Assembly: GCA_019279435.1 (NCBI GenBank)
Contig: JAAALK010000084.1
Location: 12,852,916-12,916,915, forward strand
Source of the DNA: Zizania palustris
Taxonomy: Eukaryota; Streptophyta; Magnoliopsida; Poales; Poaceae
DNA length: 64,000 bases
Reading direction: 5' to 3'
The notes under the pieces were generated by a model, which worked only from the letters and a program-made list of their open reading frames with translations, searched no databases and had not been told where the DNA came from. Numbering within the stretch: the stretch's first letter is position 1; the number at the start of each line of letters is the position of its first letter. Both the position numbers and the translations under genes were made by a program. Positions 46,910-57,699 of the stretch are shown one piece after another.

Positions 46910-49015
46910 TATTCGTCTTCATTCGGAGATGGGCCAGAATGCAGCGAGGCATCTTCGGAGGCCTCCGTGTATTGACCTCCCTCCATGGATTGGCCTCCAT
47001 CTGTAGATTCTGACGGGGTCCACCCTGGAATAGGAGCAGGCAAAGGCCCAACTTTACCTTTAACTTTTTCAGGACCCATCTTCAAAACTACTTCAGGAAT
47101 TGGCCTCAGAGACACGACAGCCTCTAGCACAACCTCCACAGCAGGAGTCACCTCCATTGGAACCGATCTTGTGAAAACCAAAGGTATATGATATTTAATA
47201 AATTTTGCAAGATACAAAAAAAAGAAGGAAAAAGAAAAGGTACTCTGCTATAGCTTACCTCTGACATTTGGTTTCCAAGCGAGCACTAGACTACTTGGGG
47301 GCTCGAACATCTGGCTGAAGTCCTCTTCGAACTTTGGGCTTCGAACCAAAGGATTAGCTACCAAAAAATCTTCGACCACTGTAGCTATTAATTCGTCCGA
47401 AGATGAGACATGCGCGTCCACAGTCTCAACTCCGCCTTCTCCCGTAGCAGGAGCATCTACTTGGCCAGGCAGGACGTTCATAGTCTCTGCCTGTTCGGGT
47501 TATCTTAGACGATAGGTGCTGCTACCACGTCATCTTGAATGGGGACTTCAGCTCCCATTCGTGATCCTTCATCCCCTGATAGGAGGGCTTAGAACTCCTT
47601 TCCCTTTTCTCTGTTTTCTTCATCTTAAGATGACTCCGAAGACGAAGTTGGGGACTTAGAAGGAGCAAGGGCCTTCGGTTTCTGGACCACCTTTTTCACA
47701 GGCGTCTTGGCTGGCGCTAGAGTCCCTGCTTCAGCTTTCCTCTTCTTCGGAGCTTGCTCGGAACTAGTCCAGTCTGGAAGAATGGGAGATTCAACTCCGA
47801 GTACGCTCCATATTCAGTTGAATCGCTCCTAGCTGCCAACCAATTTTACCCTCCACTCCTTTTCAGCGGGCGTAGGAGCCCCAAGGATCTTCTCCGAAAC
47901 TTGAACAATTTGTTCCAGAGTGAGGGTGGCGTGTGGAGCTTAAAGATAAGATTTCCTTTCAGTTAAATCATTTTTATAGAATCAATACTACATGTAAACA
48001 TTTTGCAGGGCATTCAAGGTTACCTGCAGCACTTGAAGGGATCTCTTGGAGTTCACCCTCCGGGTTCTCTTCGAAGTTAATCGGCCAACTAGCCATAAAG
48101 GGCGGAATCCAGAGTCCGATGAACTCCTCCGCTAAGTCCCGCATGCTCATGCGATGGCTTATGGCTTGCAGCAGTCTGAGACGAGCTTCAAGCTGGCCTA
48201 GGTATGGATGGACCTCCGCTTCCCTCCGATAGAAGATGTCTTCGAGGGGTCCGGCCAAGGCACTGTCCGCTCCTACCTCAGCATAAAACCAACGAAGGAC
48301 TCAATCCGTGTACCATCTGGCATTGCTGGCCTTCGCCGGAAACCGAGTTTGATATTCTTCATGAAGACGGAAGTTGATGCCGCCGAAGGCAATCACCATC
48401 TTATCTCCTCCCACTCCCTGGTAAGTCTTCGATTGGCAAGAAGCTTTGTGAAACGCTGTAAAGATTTCAGCTCTCCCCTCGCAACCTTTGGCTCGCATCA
48501 CCCATTCGAAGATGGCTAGGCGAGCAATAGCATTTGATGAAAGTTGGGGTAAGGTAACATGGAACAATATCAATACCTCGGAGAGAAAATCGACCGCTGG
48601 AAGCCCCAATCTTGCTTCAAAGAAGGCTCTGAACACGACTACCTCTCCGGCTCGCGGTGCAGGAATCACTTCTTTTCTAGCCTAGCGAATCTTGATCCCA
48701 GGCCCCGTCTTCCCAGCAGTCGCTGTCGTGATGGACTTCTTTGAGCAAGTTAAAGCCCCCAAACTATATGATTGATCCATATATTTGGCCGGTGCTGGGA
48801 GAAGATCGTGAGGACCAGTTGGGCGAGGATTATCTGAAGGCGCTCCTGCTGCTACCGCCATCGCCTGTTGCCTGGCCAAGGACGAAGCGGGAACAGGAAC
48901 TTTGTGGCTAGTTTTCGCCATGGGAAATGAGGGAGTCGGAGTTCGAGCTCATGAAGTAGAAAAGGGGGAGTGTAGAAGCAGTTGGTAAAGTATCTGAAAC
49001 TTATTCATGTCCTCT

Positions 49016-49023
49016 TATTTATA
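49016..49023 (-). promoter_or_regulatory. TATA box of the G antisense gene
   Basis: The minus-strand sequence reads TTATAAATAAGAGGAC. It lies about 95 bp before the antisense ATG and matches the TATA context of H at 59890 (CTATAAATAAAGAG). Conservation between two diverged copies supports a real promoter element. Confidence 0.65.
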
Positions 49024-49380
49024 ATGTAAATTCGCAGGCAGCGTACCGTTCATATGTGCCTTTCTGTCTTCTTTGTCGTTACCACTTATCACGACTCTTC
49101 GTGAGAAATCACGTCTCTGGAAATGAAGTGGCAGTGTAACTCTTTTTTAAAAAAAAAGAGGTAATGACTATTTCTGTGAGTAAAGGTTATTTCATCTTCG
49201 CAAGGATCTATCTTCAAAGCTACTTCGACGCGTACCTTCGCATAGAAGCTGGTCCGAAGATTACAAATCTTCGAATGCTTCAAAGAATGGTAAATTTCTC
49301 TAAGTTCTTGATCCTAAGTATGCAATTGTTCCTTGCGTATACTGCCCTCTTATTGTATAGGCAATTTGGAGAGAAGTATT

Positions 49381-49918
49381 CGAGGGGCTACTGTTGGGGG
49401 AAAATATTTCATCCTCGAGAGGTCAAGAACGCTCCCCTGAAGATACCAGCAGAATAGGTGAAGTTAGAAGCTTTAACCTTCGAAGATCTTAAGAGCATCG
49501 GAGTTGAGCTGTATTCAGAATATTATATAGCGAAGATCTCCATTAAGGCTTCGGTTTAATGAAGTTTCTCGAAGACCTTAACCCCGAAAGAATGTTGCTA
49601 GCAAGGATAGAAGATTTATCTTCTTTCTGATTAAATTAGTCTTTTACCATTTTAGCCCTATTCAGAATACCTAAATAGTTTCCACTATGTCGGTTGTAAT
49701 TGAGGTGTAAAAAAGTCTTTTCCTTAGAGTTTTTACCTATAAATACCCCCTTTCTCATCCTGTAATAGGCATCGAATACTCAAATATTCAATACATAACT
49801 TCAAACTATTTTGAGCTATTATCCTTCACGGAGGCTTGAGATAGTATGCTCCTACAAACACTTTGTTTGTCACACATATAGTTTTCTAAACCTGTTAGCG
49901 TAATCTTCTGCGCCAACA
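49381..49918 (+). repeat. G polypurine tract and 3' LTR
   Basis: The tract CGAGGGGCTAC (49381-49391) precedes the LTR 49392-49918, which starts TGTTGGGGGAAAATATTTC and ends GCGCCAACA. The LTR is the same length as the 5' LTR (527 bp) but diverged by about 8 percent by eye. Confidence 0.87.
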
Positions 49919-49923
49919 ACCGT

Positions 49924-50830
49924 AAACTATGAAAATTTCCTCAGTCCTTCTCAAGTAGTTGAGAATACTTTTTACCTGCTCGTAACACTTAGAGCATATT
50001 AAACATTTGGGCGTGTACACAACATGGCATACATGATAGACCCGATTGCGGAGGCATACGGGATCACACTCATTTTCTTTAGTTCATCAAGTGTCGCGGC
50101 ACAATTAGTCTTACTAAGAGAAATACCATGTGGCATTAACAGAAATCCCTTCTTAGAATTATCCATTTTGAACAATTTCAAAACTTTGTTAATGTACATA
50201 CTTTGGCTTAATCCAATTAGCCGCTTTGATCTATCTATATATATCTTTATGCCCAAAATGTATGCCGCCTCTCCAAGATCTTTCATCGAAAAATTGTTTT
50301 TCAATGAAGTCTTGACAGCATTCAGGAAAGGAATTTAATTTTCGATCAATAATATGTCATCCACATATAAGACTAGAAATACAAGTGAGCTCCCACTAGC
50401 CTTCTTGTTAACACAAGGATCTTCTTCAATCTTGATGAAGCCAAACCCTTTGACCACCTCATCAAAATGAAGATTCCAACTCCAAGAAGCTTGCTTTAAC
50501 CCATAAATGGACTTCTGCAACTTACAAACTTTCCCAACATTTTTCAAATCATCAAGACCTTCAGGCTATGCTTGTACACATCCCAACTTAGGTTTCCATT
50601 CAAGAAAGTTGTCTTGACATCCATTTGCAATATCTCATAATCAAAAAATGCGGCAATTGCTCGGATGATCCAAATAGACTTAAGCATAGCGACGGGCGAA
50701 AATGTTTCATCATAATCAACACCTTAAATATGTCTAAAACCTTTCGCCATGAATCGTGCCTTATAGATGTGAACATTTCCATAAACATATATCTTTTTCT
50801 TGAAAATCCATTTGCACTCAATAGTTTTTA
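49924..50830 (-). pseudogene. Element C reverse transcriptase relic
   Basis: On the minus strand, frames encode VCKLQKSIYGLKQASWSW, VLYVDDILLI (the catalytic YVDD box) and MKNNFSMKDLGEAAYILGIK, then IGLSQSMYINKVLKLFKMD and YASAIGSIMYAMLCTRP. This is a copia reverse transcriptase running into RNase H. Frames are broken by several stops. The domain continues beyond G at 34960. Confidence 0.85.
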
Positions 50831-52012
50831 CACCATTGGGTGGATCGACCAAGTTCCAAACTTGGTTTTCTCGCATGGACTCCAATTCGGATCTAATGGT
50901 TCCAAGTCATTTCTCAGAGTCTGTTCCCATCACTGCTTCCGCATAGGTCTTGGTCTCATTGTTGTCTAGCAACAATGCATCGTGCTGCCAAGTGGTCAAA
51001 AATATGAACCGCTCTGGCGTGTGACTCACCCTCCCGGACCTTCGTGGGGCTGGTGTCTCCACAACGGGCTCTGCAAAACCTTGCATATCTTGTTGTGGTT
51101 CAATGGGATCTGGAACATCTTCTAGTGGCTCTCGAACCTCTTCGAGATGCATCATTCTCCCACTAACTCCTTTTGAGAAAACTCTTTCTCAAGGAACACA
51201 CAATTCCGAGTGACAAATACATTTCTCTCTTCTCTATTATAGAAATAGTATCCTTTGGTTTCTCTAGGATACCTCACAAAGAAGCACATGTCAGATTTAG
51301 GAGTGAGCTTGTCAAACATCAAACGTTTGACATACGCCTCACAATCCCAAATCTCTAGAAAAGACAAGCTAGGATGCCTCTCAAACCACATCTCATATGG
51401 TATCTTCTCTACTGACTTAGACAGAACTCTATTTATCATGAAAGCAGCAGTTTCTATAGTGAGTCCCTAAATGGATAATGGAATATCAACATGACTCATC
51501 ATAGACCGAACCATATCCAACAAGGTGCAGTTTCTCCGCTCGAACACTCCATTCCACTAGGGCGTGCCAAGTGGAGTCAACTGTGGAACAATTCCACACT
51601 GCTTCAGATGATCACTAAGCTCATGACTCAAATATTCACCTCCGCGATCAGATCGTAGAAATTTAATTGTCTTACCCGTAAGATTTTGTACATCATTTTG
51701 GAACTCTTTGAACTTTTCAAAGGACTCCCACTTATGCCTCATCAAATAGACATAACCATATCTACTAAAGTCATCGGTAAAAATGATAAAGTACTGAAAA
51801 CCACCTCTTGCAACATGGCTCATTGGTCCACATACATCAATATATACAATGGCCAATAGCTCACTCGTCCTCTCACTTTGACTAGTGAAAGGCGTCTTTG
51901 TCATTTTGCCAAGTAAGCAAGACTCACGTGTGTCATATGATTCAAAATCAAATGACTCCAAAAGTCTATCATTATGGAGCTTCTGCACGCGCTTCTCATT
52001 TATATGACCCAA
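50831..52012 (-). pseudogene. Element C integrase relic
   Basis: The minus-strand frame 51557-52012 begins MGHINEKRVQKLHNDRLL and contains CLLGKMTKTPF, YIDVCGPMSHVARGG, YFIIFTDDFSRYGYVYLM and FLRSDRGGEYLSHEL, the GAG-pre-integrase tail and the first two catalytic regions of integrase. The third catalytic region and the C-terminal part follow at 51152-51439 (YEMWFERHPSLSFLEIW) and 50907-51155 (RRSGRVSHTPERF). Stops separate the pieces. Confidence 0.85.
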
Positions 52013-52039
52013 ATGACAATGTCAGACGTAGATAGGATT

Positions 52040-53290
52040 CAAATCATTGAGTCATTTTTTCTTTGTATTAATGTTATAAACGTGCACATCTTCAACACTC
52101 AGGATATACAATCCATTCACAAATGGACAAACACCATAGAGCATGTCATTCGAAAATATTGAACAACATGTGTTCTTTATTACGAATTCAAAACCGTCTT
52201 CTTCTAAACATGAAGAAGAGATGATGTTTATGCCTAAGGCGGGAATGAAATAACAATTATTCAACTCCAAAACTAATCCTCAAGGTAGTGATAGCGAATA
52301 AACATCGATGACCAACGCTGCAAGTTTTGCATCATTTCTGACGTGGACATCCAACTCGCCACTAGAACACTTTCTTATCCTACTCAGCCCCTACAATGAT
52401 TTGCAAGTATGAATCATCGAATCGGTATCAAATACTCATAAATCATTTGGACGAGTATCAAGATTAATTTCAATAACATTAATACCTGAAGCGGAAGTCA
52501 CACTTCCCTTCTTGTTCTTCTGCTCTTCCAGGTACACCTTGCAGTTGTGCTTCCAATGCCCAAACTTGTGGCAATGGTGGCACACGCCATAGCTAGCAGG
52601 ACCCGACTTGGACTTTCTAGTCGATTTAGGCTTCGCACTAGAGATCGAATATGTAGTCTTATCTTTGCCCTTCCTCTTTATCTTTTTGCTCTCCTTCTGA
52701 ACCAGCATCACATAACTTGGAGATTTTTTGATACTCTCCTTAGTAGTTTTGAGCATTCCATGCAACTCAGCTAGTGTCTCCTCTAGTCCAATCATGTTGT
52801 AATTCATGATGAATGGCTCAAAGCTCAAGGGGAGCAACTAGAGAATCACATCAATAGCTAAGTATGGATCTAGTGGAGAACCCGGTATCTCTAGAGTCTC
52901 AATGTAACCAATCATTCTGATCACATGAGGACACACTGGGCTCCCTTCTACCAACCTACTCCCAAACAAGGCTTTAGATACATTGTATCTCTCGGCCCTT
53001 GCCTGGATCTGAAACTTGCCCTTGAGGCCTACTATAATATCGTAAGCATCTCGTTACTCATATTGTTTATGAAACTCATAGGATATACAGGCCAACATCA
53101 AACAACTGACATCCATGGAATCACTAGCATGCTTCTCATAAGTACGCTTGTCTGCTGCAGAAGCATCCTCTCCTAGTTCATCGGGGTGAGGTTCCTCTAG
53201 AACATAATCCCTTTTCTCTTGCTTAAGAACAATTCTCAAGTTTTTGTACCAATCCATAAAATTTATTCTAGATAATTTCTCTCTTCAAGA
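52040..53290 (-). pseudogene. Element C gag and protease relic
   Basis: The minus-strand frame 53054-53257 starts MDWYKNLRIVLKQEKRDYVL, an internal match to copia gag N-termini. Frame 52436-52837 carries the rest of gag with a CCHC zinc knuckle CHHCHKFGHWKHNC, a lysine-rich stretch before it and GINVIEINL after it. Frame 52052-52270 (LNNCYFIPALGINIISSSCL) is protease-proximal. The lineage within Ty1/copia is uncertain; the gag resembles TNT1-type elements more than SIRE. All frames are interrupted. Confidence 0.8.
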
Positions 53291-54461
53291 ATAGATCGCA
53301 AATTAAAAACTGAAGTGCTCTTAACAGTAGTAGTTGGTGTCATGATCTATAAAAGATTAATGCAAGATTCAACACTATGCAATGTTTATCTTCTATCCAA
53401 TAAAAGATGTTCCACTATTTAAAAATAATCACTTTTTGTCTAATGATTAATAGTGGCACAAGATCCATATTCATTCTAACTCCTAGTGAGCTTTGGTATC
53501 ACTACTAGAAGCTAGGTGACATAGGTAAGAAACACTTTGCTAAACACATCATATGTGACTCTTGTCATTGGAGAGGCATTTTGATAGCCTCATTAATCAA
53601 ACCAATACTATGCATACGGAAGTCCGACTTCCACCCCAACTGGTCAAGATAAAAGATAGCACCCTGCTTTGGCAGACTCACTATCGATGATCGAGATCCA
53701 TGGTGGGTGCAGCTATTGGAAATCACATCAATACTTAATTTTCTGAGGAAAAACTATTCTAGCAAGGTGACATCCCTAGCATGGACGAAACATGCAAGAA
53801 TAGTATGACATGAACATAAGTAAGCACCACAGACATCATATTAACTATGACATAGTATGGCCCCTTCACATGGCGATCTCCATCTCCATGACTCCTGTTA
53901 GTGAGTGTGTGTGCTTCCGGCATCCAAGAACTATACTAGCCTATCAAAATAGCACCTATACTAGTTACATGAGTTGAAGCATCAATACTCGACACGCATG
54001 TCACAAATGTACACTAGTCTTGGTTGTAAATATTCATGACACGCAGGCCATACTTAATTTACATTCATTTCATGCATCTCATACATCACATTTATCAAGG
54101 TCATACCAATCAGAACATTCTTTGCAAAACAAAGTTAGGCAAATAATCTACAGGTGACCGATATCTAGATCTAAAAATACCAGCTCAACAGGCTCGAAAT
54201 TTCCAATTTTGTGTTCATTGGAACTTCCGATTTAATATCAGAACTTCCGATCCGCTAGAACTTTCAGCAATAAATTACTCTTTGTATCGAATCTTATTAA
54301 ACATCGGAACTTCCAATCAAGTATCGAAACATCCGATCCGACAAGCATCAGAACTTCTGATTTTCTGTGAACAGAAAATAGATCTAATATACTTTTCCAC
54401 CATGTATCTCCATACATGAGGGATCCAAACCGAACACTACGCACGTAGGCTCTAATACCAC
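53291..54461 (-). other. Element C leader and primer binding site
   Basis: Non-coding leader between gag and the 5' LTR of C. The primer site, read on the minus strand as TGGTATTAGAGCCTA, is at 54446-54460, next to the LTR. A cluster of TCAGAACTTCCGAT-like palindromes lies at 54185-54365. Confidence 0.72.
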
Positions 54462-57350
54462 TATTTGGGAATGGGGAAGCTACACCAGCCAACAAATTCA
54501 AAAATTTCGCCCCAAAGCCCAAGAACCATGCACATGAGGGATCATAAATCGTTACCTTATAACATGAGACGCACTAGGTGCAGCGGAATAATATGTTGGG
54601 GAATCGTGCCCTCGCTTATCCTCACCTCACTCTACCCATTCCCTAGTTATCTAATCGACGAAGACAATGGTGTTCACGTGAAGAAGACCACGAGCATCGC
54701 TATTGGAGCAGTGCCTCCACAGTATCCACACGTATAGGGATGAGATTGCTCCCACACTGACATGCTAGAACCGCTCGTGAGAACTGGGAGAGATCTCAAT
54801 CTCAACTCTTGAGATTAAGAAAGAGAGAGGATGAGAAACCAAGGGTTGGTTTCGGAGTCTGTGATGAGTGATTGACAGATTTTATCCTCTGATTCGAAGG
54901 GGTCCCTCCGAAGGGGTTTGGAGGTTGTTTCACCAAAGGGTTCGGTGGGTATGGTTGTTGCAGCTGTTGTAGCGGAGTGTGCCTGTCGGAGGGGTCTGAC
55001 AGTACACAATGACTTGGATGTATTGAAGGTTTCGGTACTTTGGGTGGTACACCGGAGTGTGTGCCGAAGGTTGTTTACTGGGAGAGGTCTCTGGGGTACT
55101 GGATACACTTGTCTGTTTATTTGTAGTGCACAGGTGACTTCAGAGGCGACGGACGGTTCGCAGCAAGTGAACCTGGGTCAAGCGGGAGGTTTGATGCCAG
55201 GCGAGCGGGGAGCTCGGTCACAGAGGCTGCGTGGGGTCGAGATCGGACCTTGGGTCAAGGTGCGCCAAGCGAAGGCAGAGAGTGCGGAGCGTGGCTCTGG
55301 CTGAAGGTACTCTGAGACGAAGTCCTCGGAGGTGAAGCACTTCGAAGGGTACTCCGAAAGGAGTAACTTTGGGGTTTGGCGGACAAAGTCCTCAACAATG
55401 AGGCAAGGCATTCGAAGTGTGCTCCGGATGGAGACACTAGAAGGTATACCAAACGGAGGTCTAAGAAGTCAAGGTGCATCGAAGGCATGGTCCGAGTGAG
55501 GTTCATCGAGGAGTGTGCTCAGGGAGAGACACTGTGACGAAGTGCTCATGGAATGCTTCATGCAGATGCCTTGGACAAAGGAGGGACTTCGAAGGGTGGT
55601 ACTCCAAAGGTGGGGCTTCAGAGTGTGGTTGTCTTGAAGTACTTTGGCCATGCATGGCTTCGGTACACGGGCTGATGAAGTTCGAGCTAGGAGTAGTTGC
55701 GAAGCCATGGTGGTCCACTCCGGAGGTGATGGCGCGAAGGCTCAAGGTCTTTGACGGTTTCAGCTCAAAACCATCACTGTATCGAAGGCTGACTTCAGTG
55801 AAGCAAAGGCCGTCAGGCTCAAGGCTTCTCACCGAAGCTACCGCACCCCTCGCGTGCGAAGGGGGGGATTCAAAAGAATCCAAGACTGCAAAGGCTGGCC
55901 ATGTCTGCTCTGCAAAAGCTAATGTTGTCTCCTCTACGAAGCTGACAAAGGAAGTCTCCAAATAAAGTAGACTACCAACTGTACCCCCTGTTCTGATGAG
56001 ACAAAACCAGTGTAAACCCTAGGGGTAAAGTAGTCTATTCACAGGGCTGAATAGTGTCTATAAGTAGTGGAGGCTAGCTAGGCAACAGTAACACTTTGAG
56101 CAGCCATTATTGAGCTCCTGTGCTAGTCCCCACACTCTTGTATTCAGATCTGTGAGTTCATTTTGTGTTCCCTGTTCAAGCAATGAAACTTTGATTCTGT
56201 TTTCTTTTATTGTTTGAATCTGTATGCCTACTTTACACTGCATGCTTTGATCTCTTTGTGTCTCACTTCTTCCTGTGTTGAGCTTATTGCACTGAAGTGC
56301 TTTTGGAGAAGTGTGTGAGTGTTTTGTGTGTGTGAGGTGTGTTTTTCAGTGTCTGTTCGCTTTGTGTAATCTGAGGCTAGTTCTCTCAGATACTAGTGAA
56401 GCATTGTGTCTTGCTTATATCGAAGCCTGTTTTCTTCTCTTGGCGAAGTCCTTAGCTCAGTGTGCACTGTGAAGTTTAGACCTTCGGAGTACGAAGCCTA
56501 GTACCAGTTGTTAGCACTGAGCACTTGGTCGAAGTCCTCAAAGAGAAGTCTGTTCTTGTGAAGGGTGAAGTGCAAAGTCTGCTCGAAGGCACTCAGTGTG
56601 CGGAGCCTGCACTGACTGAGCAGAGTTGAGTTTTTGGTGTTGTGGGTGGAGCGAAGTCTTCTTGACTTCGAACTTTTGCTCCTTACGAAGCATGGTTTTG
56701 GAGATGTGAAATACCTCCAAACCAGAACTTCGAAGGGTGTGTTTGAAGCATGTTCCGCAGAAGACAAAATTAAAACTGAAGGCTATTTTTAGTCTGAAAT
56801 TTTAAAAGCTCCCATTCACCACCCCTCCTCCTCTGGTCGCCATTTCCGGTCCAACAGAGGAGTTCTTGGTGGCTAGGGTTTAGATATGATTGCCAAGACC
56901 TTCTCCTTCTTTCTTTATATAGAGGTGAGAGTTTTAGCCCCAATCCACATTAGGGCCTAACAGATCCAATCTATTTCATCCACATCGGAACTTTCGATCC
57001 TCAGATAGGAACTTCTGATTAGGACTCTCAGTTTGTAATTTTAGGAACCATCAGAACTTTCGATACCCATATCGGAACTTCCGATGAGTGAAATTTTTCC
57101 CGATACGCATCAGAACTTCTTGTTTCAACTCTTTGTATCTAAATTAGAAATTATCAAAACTTCCAATACCATATCAGAACTTCCGATTTGAGCTCTATAT
57201 TTTGCAAACAATAAATTATAAGAACTCCCGATACTATATTAGAACTTCTGATTTGAGCTCTCTGTTTCTAATTCAAAAAATAATCGGAACTTCCGATTCT
57301 AAATTGGAACTTCTGATCCAACCAGAATTTTCTTGGGCAGTGTTCCTTCA
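54462..57350 (-). repeat. Element C 5' LTR (sense minus), split by T5
   Basis: The LTR consists of 54462-54831 plus 56862-57350, about 0.86 kb when joined. A minus-strand TATA (CTTTATATAG on plus) lies at 56923-56932. Upstream of it, in the U3 part (56980-57320), is an array of about ten imperfect palindromes of type ATCGGAACTTCCGAT. The inner end reads TATTTGGGAATGG in place of the expected TGTTGGGGAAT. The outer end TTCCTTCA abuts TSD CCCAG. Confidence 0.83.
54827..56861 (+). mobile_element. Solo LTR T5 (T family)
   Basis: The LTR is 54832-56856 (2,025 bp), with perfect TSDs GAGGA at 54827-54831 and 56857-56861. It starts TGAGAAACCAAGGGTTGG and ends GGTCCAACA. The uninterrupted target is seen in the other C LTR near 13150. 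The TATA region reads CTATAAGTAGTGG, slightly degraded. No internal sequence remains. Confidence 0.9.
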
Positions 57351-57391
57351 CCCAGGCCACGCATGTGACCAAAAACAACACCAAAACTATT

Positions 57392-57699
57392 CTAATAATA
57401 TATTCCATCACACATTGGTGTTTTTTGATTTGATCGCATTACACGGTCCTCTAGATCTCACTACCTTAGTACACTCTTTGACTGATCACATGATCTGACT
57501 AGACGAGTACTAAAGATAATTATGAACCTAGCTCTAATACCATTTGTTAGTACACTCTAAGAGAAATTGATCTAGATACATTCTACAAGAGAGCTTTGTC
57601 TACATCCCAAAAATAGCCTAAAGATTAGATGAGAGACTCTTTTACTATTTAAGTTAGGTCACAACTCTCTCTTCATACCAATGTGAGACTATTCTGACA
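57392..57699 (-). mobile_element. TRIM-like repeat E: end of left LTR, interior and right LTR
   Basis: 57392-57397 completes the left LTR. About 147 bp of non-coding interior follow, with a minus-strand primer-like block (AGCTCTAATACCAT) at 57531-57544. The right LTR is 57545-57699, starting TGTTAGTACACTC and ending CTGACA. The sense direction is minus. No coding capacity is present, as in TRIM elements. The left LTR also has a primer-like block on its outer side, so the array may once have had a third LTR. Confidence 0.45.

Larger units (their letters stand above)
41755..48921 (-). pseudogene. G antisense gene (decayed copy), five exons on the minus strand
   Basis: This is homologous to the plus-strand gene of H (60039-63755). 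Inferred exons, minus strand: 48024-48921, 47259-47940, 44516-47167 (split by T4), 42312-44434 (split by K) and about 41755-42224. Splice junctions match H at all four places: CTGCAG/GTAACC, GTCAGAG/GTAAGC, CACA/GTACGAAG and CGAAG/GTTTAG as donors, with AAG or TAG acceptors. Introns are 81-91 nt. It starts MAKTSHKVPVPASSLARQQ, and exon 1 contains AFFEARLGLPAVDFLSEVLI. Exon 5 contains LEVLEINEELRLQW. A TATA box (TATAAATA, minus) lies at 49016-49023, about 95 bp upstream of the ATG. Internal stops and shifts make it a pseudogene. Confidence 0.82.
34956..49923 (+). mobile_element. Tat-lineage Ty3/gypsy element G with antisense gene
   Basis: The element is 34961-49918 with two LTRs of exactly 527 bp (34961-35487 and 49392-49918). 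They differ at roughly 40-45 positions by eye, so the insertion is old. The flanks are ACCAT (34956-34960) and ACCGT (49919-49923), 4 of 5 matching. The order is LTR, primer site, gag, protease, reverse transcriptase, RNase H, a second archaeal-type RNase H, integrase, a tandem repeat, an antisense gene, polypurine tract, LTR. The second RNase H and the antisense ORF are hallmarks of the Tat/Ogre group. K (43042-44284) and solo LTR T4 (44697-46904) are nested inside. Confidence 0.88.
12782..57350 (-). mobile_element. Ty1/copia element C (minus strand), host of the whole nest
   Basis: The two LTRs are 12782-13486 (truncated at its inner end) and 54462-57350 (interrupted by T5). The outer flanks are perfect 5-bp duplications CCCAG at 12777-12781 and 57351-57355. 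On the minus strand the order is 5' LTR, primer binding site, gag (about 53.3 kb), protease, integrase, reverse transcriptase (to 49.9 kb) and RNase H (34.4-34.96 kb), which is the copia order. G splits the RNase H region, T1 sits in the left LTR and T5 in the right LTR. By eye the LTRs differ at roughly 15 percent or more of positions, so this is the oldest coding element here. The coding parts are full of stops. Confidence 0.85.
11698..57386 (+). mobile_element. Solo LTR of family R, split by element C
   Basis: R consists of 11698-12781 plus 57356-57386. It starts TGTTTACGCCAAGATTTGG, has a TATA box (TATAAATA) at 11908-11915 and ends in CACCAAAA. It is flanked by perfect 5-bp duplications CTATT at 11693-11697 and 57387-57391, which only become apparent once element C and everything nested in it are removed. 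There is no internal coding region, so it is a solo LTR, probably from a gypsy-type element judging by its start. Fragments of the same family lie at 91-797. Confidence 0.75.

Noticed and set aside
56980..57320. Heat-shock elements in the C LTR
   Set aside because: The repeated GAACTTC has one base between GAA and TTC. Heat-shock elements need two.
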